A stretch of DNA of 33,726 nt from an uncultured Clostridia bacterium (GTDB taxonomy: Bacteria > Bacillota > Clostridia > Christensenellales > Borkfalkiaceae), in contig CAKQJE010000024.1 in NCBI GenBank assembly GCA_934247225.1, forward strand, positions 1 to 33,726. The letters are read 5' to 3'. How positions within the stretch are numbered: position 1 is the first letter of the stretch; each line of letters opens with the position of its first letter. Below, piece after piece: positions 31,244 to 33,726 of this stretch. The notes under the pieces are model-generated. The model made no database searches, was not told where the DNA came from, and saw only the letters and a list, made by a program, of their open reading frames with translations. The translations under genes were made by a program, and so were the position numbers.

Positions 31244-31271
31244 TTGAAAAAACGCGCGTTTGTGATATAAT
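31244..31271 (+). promoter_or_regulatory. Promoter of the response regulator/kinase operon
   Basis: TTGAAA (31244-31249), a 16-bp spacer and a perfect TATAAT (31266-31271) with an extended TG. The leader is about 60 nt. Confidence 0.7.
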
Positions 31272-31337
31272 ATCAAAGCGACAGCCGATACTTTATTCTT
31301 TTATTTTGTACTTTTCGGCTGATCGGAAGGTGGCAGA

Positions 31338-32012
31338 ATGTTTTCAGTACTTGTCGTCGAGGACGATATCCCGACCAATAAATTGATGACTATCGTTTTG
31401 AAAAACGGCGGATATAAACCCATATCCGCTTTTTCGTCGACCGAAGCGGTTAAACTTTTCGAGACGGAAAAACCCGATCTCGTGCTTGCGGACATTATGC
31501 TTCCGGACGCGAGCGGCTTCCGCCTTACCGAAACCATACGCCGTATGGACAAGGACGTGCCGATAATAATCGTCACCGCAAAACAGTCTCCGTCCGACAA
31601 ACATTACGGATTTATGGTCGGCGCGGACGACTATATGACAAAGCCCGTGGACGAGGAAGAATTGCTGTTAAGAATAAAGGCGCTGCTCAGAAGATGCAAG
31701 TCTCCTTCGGAGCAAAAGTTGCAGTTTAACGACTTATCGCTGGACTTTTCACAGATGATGGCTACGGTGAACGGGTCGCCCGTGGAGCTTACGCAGAAGG
31801 AATTTCTGCTTCTTTTCAAGCTCCTTTCTTCGCTCGGAAAGATTTTCACGAGAAACGAACTTATGGAAGACATCTGGGGTACTTCCGAAAGAGACGACCA
31901 CACATTAAACGTTCATATCAACCGTATCAGGGAAAAGCTTTCGGGCGTTAAATCGATCGAAATCAAATCCGTCAGAGGACTTGGATACAAGGCGGTGAAG
32001 ACCGATGCGTAA
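31338..32012 (+). CDS. OmpR/PhoB-family response regulator
   Basis: A 224-residue two-component regulator. The receiver domain (1-115) has acidic residues E8-D9-D10, phospho-acceptor D52 in LADIMLP, T80 in VTAK, and K102 in TKP. The winged-helix DNA-binding domain (about 128-220) has LTQKEFLLL, the transactivation loop, and the recognition helix region DDHTLNVHINRIREKL, ending in VRGLGYKA. All phosphorylation residues are intact. GGAAGGTGG precedes the ATG. Its end overlaps the kinase gene by 8 nt, so the two are coupled. The divergent ABC transporter is the most likely target. Confidence 0.95.
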   Translation: MFSVLVVEDDIPTNKLMTIVLKNGGYKPISAFSSTEAVKLFETEKPDLVLADIMLPDASGFRLTETIRRMDKDVPIIIVTAKQSPSDKHYGFMVGADDYMTKPVDEEELLLRIKALLRRCKSPSEQKLQFNDLSLDFSQMMATVNGSPVELTQKEFLLLFKLLSSLGKIFTRNELMEDIWGTSERDDHTLNVHINRIREKLSGVKSIEIKSVRGLGYKAVKTDA

Positions 32013-33033
32013 GGGGAGAAAGGGCGAATATTCCGAACTCGTCTTTTCGGCGCTTTCGTGCGGCGGGGCGTGTCTGTTCGGGTTTTTAGTCGTTCTCGTT
32101 TTAGAAAAGGCGGGCGCGATTACATTTAATATGCCCTTCGGAATACTTTTTTTCGCATTTTTGTTCTGCTGCGTTTTCGCGATAAATTTTTCGCTTTGCT
32201 TTGTCAGATACAAAAATCGCAAAGCTTCGCTTAAAAGCATTTACGAAGCGGTTGCGAAAATCTCCTCGGGGGATTACGAGATTTATCTCGGCGACGTTAC
32301 GGGGGAGTATAAGGAAGCGGCGAACGCGCTCGAAACGGTCGCGCTTGCGCTCAAACGCTCGGAAGAAACCAAAAACGATTTTATAAACGACTTTTCGCAC
32401 GAGCTAAAAACGCCTATCGTTTCGATAAGGGGTTTCGCAAAGCTTATCGCGAAAGGCGAGGCGACGAAAGAAGAGGAAAAGGAGTATTTAAGCGTTATCG
32501 TTTCGGAGTCGGACAGGCTTATCGACCTTACCGCCGGCACGCTTATGCTCGACAGGCTCGCGAACAACCGTCTGGACGTGACTTTAAGCGAATTCGACCT
32601 TTCCGAAATGCTCAGGCAATGTATTTTACTGTTGCAATCGGCTTGGGAGAAGAAAAATATAGAAATCGAAGCCGACGTCGGCGATTGCAGAATAGTTTCC
32701 AACGAGGATCTTTTAAGCCGACTTTTTATAAATATTATCGATAACGCCGTAAAATTCACGCCCGAAAACGGAAACGTCGGCGTATTTTTGGAAGAAAGAG
32801 GGAAAGAAGTCGTCGTCACCGTTCGCGACAGCGGCGTGGGAATGGACGAGGAAACGCGGCGCAGGATGTTCGATAAATATTTCCGCGCCGAGAAATCCCG
32901 CACGACGCACGGCAACGGTTTAGGGTTGGCTACGGTAAAGCGCATTGCCGAACTTCTGGATCTGAGAATCGAAACCGACTCGGAAATAGGCAAAGGCACG
33001 ACGTTCAGAATAATATACACGAAAAGAAAGTAA
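32005..33033 (+). CDS. Sensor histidine kinase with short extracytoplasmic loop
   Basis: A 342-residue kinase. Two helices (about 11-33 and 43-67) are separated by only about ten residues (EKAGAITFNM), so there is no extracellular sensor domain, as in intramembrane-sensing kinases such as BceS. A HAMP-like stretch leads to HisKA with phospho-acceptor H132 in DFSHELKTP. The HATPase domain has N-box NIIDNAVKF, G1 DSGVGMD, F-box MFDKYFRAE and G2 GNGLGLATV. All catalytic boxes are intact. The gene overlaps the response regulator by 8 nt. Kinases of this design usually rely on a partner transporter for sensing; here the divergent MacB-type fusion is the obvious candidate. Confidence 0.94.
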   Translation: MRKGRKGEYSELVFSALSCGGACLFGFLVVLVLEKAGAITFNMPFGILFFAFLFCCVFAINFSLCFVRYKNRKASLKSIYEAVAKISSGDYEIYLGDVTGEYKEAANALETVALALKRSEETKNDFINDFSHELKTPIVSIRGFAKLIAKGEATKEEEKEYLSVIVSESDRLIDLTAGTLMLDRLANNRLDVTLSEFDLSEMLRQCILLLQSAWEKKNIEIEADVGDCRIVSNEDLLSRLFINIIDNAVKFTPENGNVGVFLEERGKEVVVTVRDSGVGMDEETRRRMFDKYFRAEKSRTTHGNGLGLATVKRIAELLDLRIETDSEIGKGTTFRIIYTKRK

Positions 33034-33072
33034 AAACAGACGGATATACGAAAAATGATAATATACACCGAA

Positions 33073-33101
33073 AAAGGCAGGCTAAAAACCTGTCTTTTTT
33101 T
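33073..33101 (+). terminator. Terminator of the two-component operon
   Basis: AAAGGCAGG pairs with CCTGTCTTT (one G-T) around CTAAAAA, followed by a run of Ts, about 40 nt after the kinase stop. Confidence 0.85.
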
Positions 33102-33103
33102 CT

Positions 33104-33210
33104 GCGGATTTTCTGCGGAAATATTTTTTAGCGGAAATATATATATAATTTTAGCGGAAATATATATATAATACGTAATGCGGAAATGTATATAATGCGG
33201 AAATATTTTT
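33104..33210. repeat. AT-rich iterated repeat with GCGGAAAT cores
   Basis: The core GCGGAAAT occurs at 33115, 33131, 33154, 33180 and 33197 on the plus strand, with a GCGGATTT variant at 33104. Each is followed by A/T-only sequence often ending in TATAAT. The 33131 and 33154 units are near-identical over 20 bp. Spacing is irregular (11 to 26 bp), so it is not a CRISPR. It may be a binding-site array, a decayed replication/transposition iteron, or simple slippage product. Confidence 0.6.
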
Positions 33211-33233
33211 ATATAATTCACTCTCATAATGAG

Positions 33234-33261
33234 GCGGGCGATCATTGATCGCCCGCTTTTT
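33234..33261 (+). repeat. REP-like palindrome, third copy, with U-tract
   Basis: A perfect 10-bp stem (GCGGGCGATC and GATCGCCCGC) around ATT, followed by TTTTT. It is closely related to the hairpins at 2434 and 15546, and could also terminate transcription. The GACGGAAGAGGA word next to it (about 33270) occurs inverted in the 2346 repeat. Confidence 0.65.
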
Positions 33262-33346
33262 CACTTGCCGACGGAAGAGGACAGAAGGTCTTCCTCAAAA
33301 AGAGAAGGCTTTACACCTTTAAAACTTACATATCTTTTATATACCT

Positions 33347-33375
33347 TTGAAAAATTTATATATATTATGTATATT
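33347..33375 (+). promoter_or_regulatory. Promoter of the recombinase remnant
   Basis: TTGAAA (33347-33352), a 17-bp spacer and TATATT (33370-33375), about 20 nt upstream of the GGAGGAAAGG ribosome binding site of the decayed gene. Confidence 0.5.
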
Positions 33376-33405
33376 AAAAAATCATTAAACCACGGAGGAA
33401 AGGAA

Positions 33406-33667
33406 ATCGAGCGAATACGGGTATGTTCGGGTGTTGTCTGTCGACCAGAACGAGGAACGGCAAATGGTTGCGATGAGAAAACTCGGAATTTCGGAAGAAC
33501 GGATATATAAAGATAAGCAGTCGGGCAAGGATTTCAATCGCCCTATGTATCAGAAACTGCTTCGCAAACTGAAAAAAGGCGACGTGATACATATACTCAG
33601 CATCGACCGTCTCGGGCGGAATTATGAAGATATACAAAGTCAGTGGCGGTATGCCAGCCAAGAATAA
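33406..33667 (+). pseudogene. Decayed serine recombinase (resolvase/invertase N-terminal domain)
   Basis: The frame encodes SEYGYVRVLSVDQNEERQMV, then GKDFNRPMYQKLLRKLKKGD and HILSIDRLGRNYEDIQSQW: a serine-recombinase catalytic domain of the Tn-resolvase type. Three lesions are visible. First, GGAGGAAAGGAA is followed by ATCGAGCGAATAC; removing the C at 33408 restores ATG-AGC-GAA-TAC in frame, so the start codon seems lost by a 1-nt insertion. Second, the catalytic Ser of the RVS motif is Leu (TTG at 33434-33436). Third, homology stops after QSQW at about 33649 and a stop follows at 33665, removing the rest of the catalytic domain and the DNA-binding domain (full-length proteins have about 190 or more residues). 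A GTG at 33431 could start a short peptide but not an active enzyme. Confidence 0.8.
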
Positions 33668-33726
33668 TCCGAACCTCGGTCTTGCGGCGTGTTTTCAGAC
33701 TAATACTTTGTTCCGCAAACGTCATA

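Noticed and set aside
33131..33202. Repeat cluster as a CRISPR array
   Set aside because: Repeats are only 8-23 bp, spacing is irregular and short, spacers are A/T-only, and there are no cas genes.
33651..33726. Frame starting at 33651 and open to the window end (begins MPAKNNPNLGL)
   Set aside because: No RBS or recognisable family; only 25 codons are visible, so I cannot support it as a gene, though it could be the start of a joined element.

Overview
The window reads as a chromosomal segment of an uncultured Gram-positive-type Clostridia (Bacillota) bacterium; a Christensenellales-like gut lineage is my guess. The basis is gene content and order (tig-clpP-clpX, rqcH, prmA-mtaB-HIT next to rpsU, fused MacB-type transporter beside an OmpR system), strong AGGAGG-type ribosome binding sites, and textbook sigma-A promoters, most with a 17-bp spacer. 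By eye GC is moderate and codon use fairly uniform. No rRNA, tRNA or CRISPR array was found.

Layout. 1-3690: a small membrane protein (minus), an ABC-F ATPase that appears to be transcribed leaderless, an intergenic block of dispersed hairpin repeats, and an ion permease. 3740-5165: gap (GAPDH) behind a long hairpin-rich leader. 5185-8630 (minus): tig, clpP, clpX. Divergent from tig, at 8650-11607, are rqcH and a GT4 glycosyltransferase. RqcH tags stalled nascent chains for ClpXP, so both halves of bacterial ribosome quality control lie side by side. 11686-15514: a serine-rich tail-anchored surface protein, then two overlapping genes for related membrane proteins. 15671-19353: ychF (minus) divergent from argS-HAD phosphatase. 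19454-22635: a BspA-type leucine-rich-repeat surface protein with a foldable leader, then a monocistronic 79-residue membrane protein. 22926-26641: an operon of Ca2+/cation antiporter, prmA, mtaB and a HIT protein, closed by a terminator. 26725-28010: rpsU, a hypothetical gene and an Xre regulator. 28081-28431: remnant of a large secreted carbohydrate-type protein. 28586-33101: fused ABC transporter divergent from a response regulator / intramembrane-type histidine kinase pair. 33104-33726: an AT-rich iterated repeat, a REP-like hairpin, and a decayed serine recombinase.

Most of the window is core housekeeping sequence. The less ordinary parts are the structured leaders (gap, the BspA-like gene), the dispersed hairpin repeats, the RqcH with Glu in place of the tRNA-binding Asp, the MacB-fusion/short-loop-kinase module, and the right-hand decayed mobile segment. 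I did not find a convincing wholly new defence or biosynthetic system.
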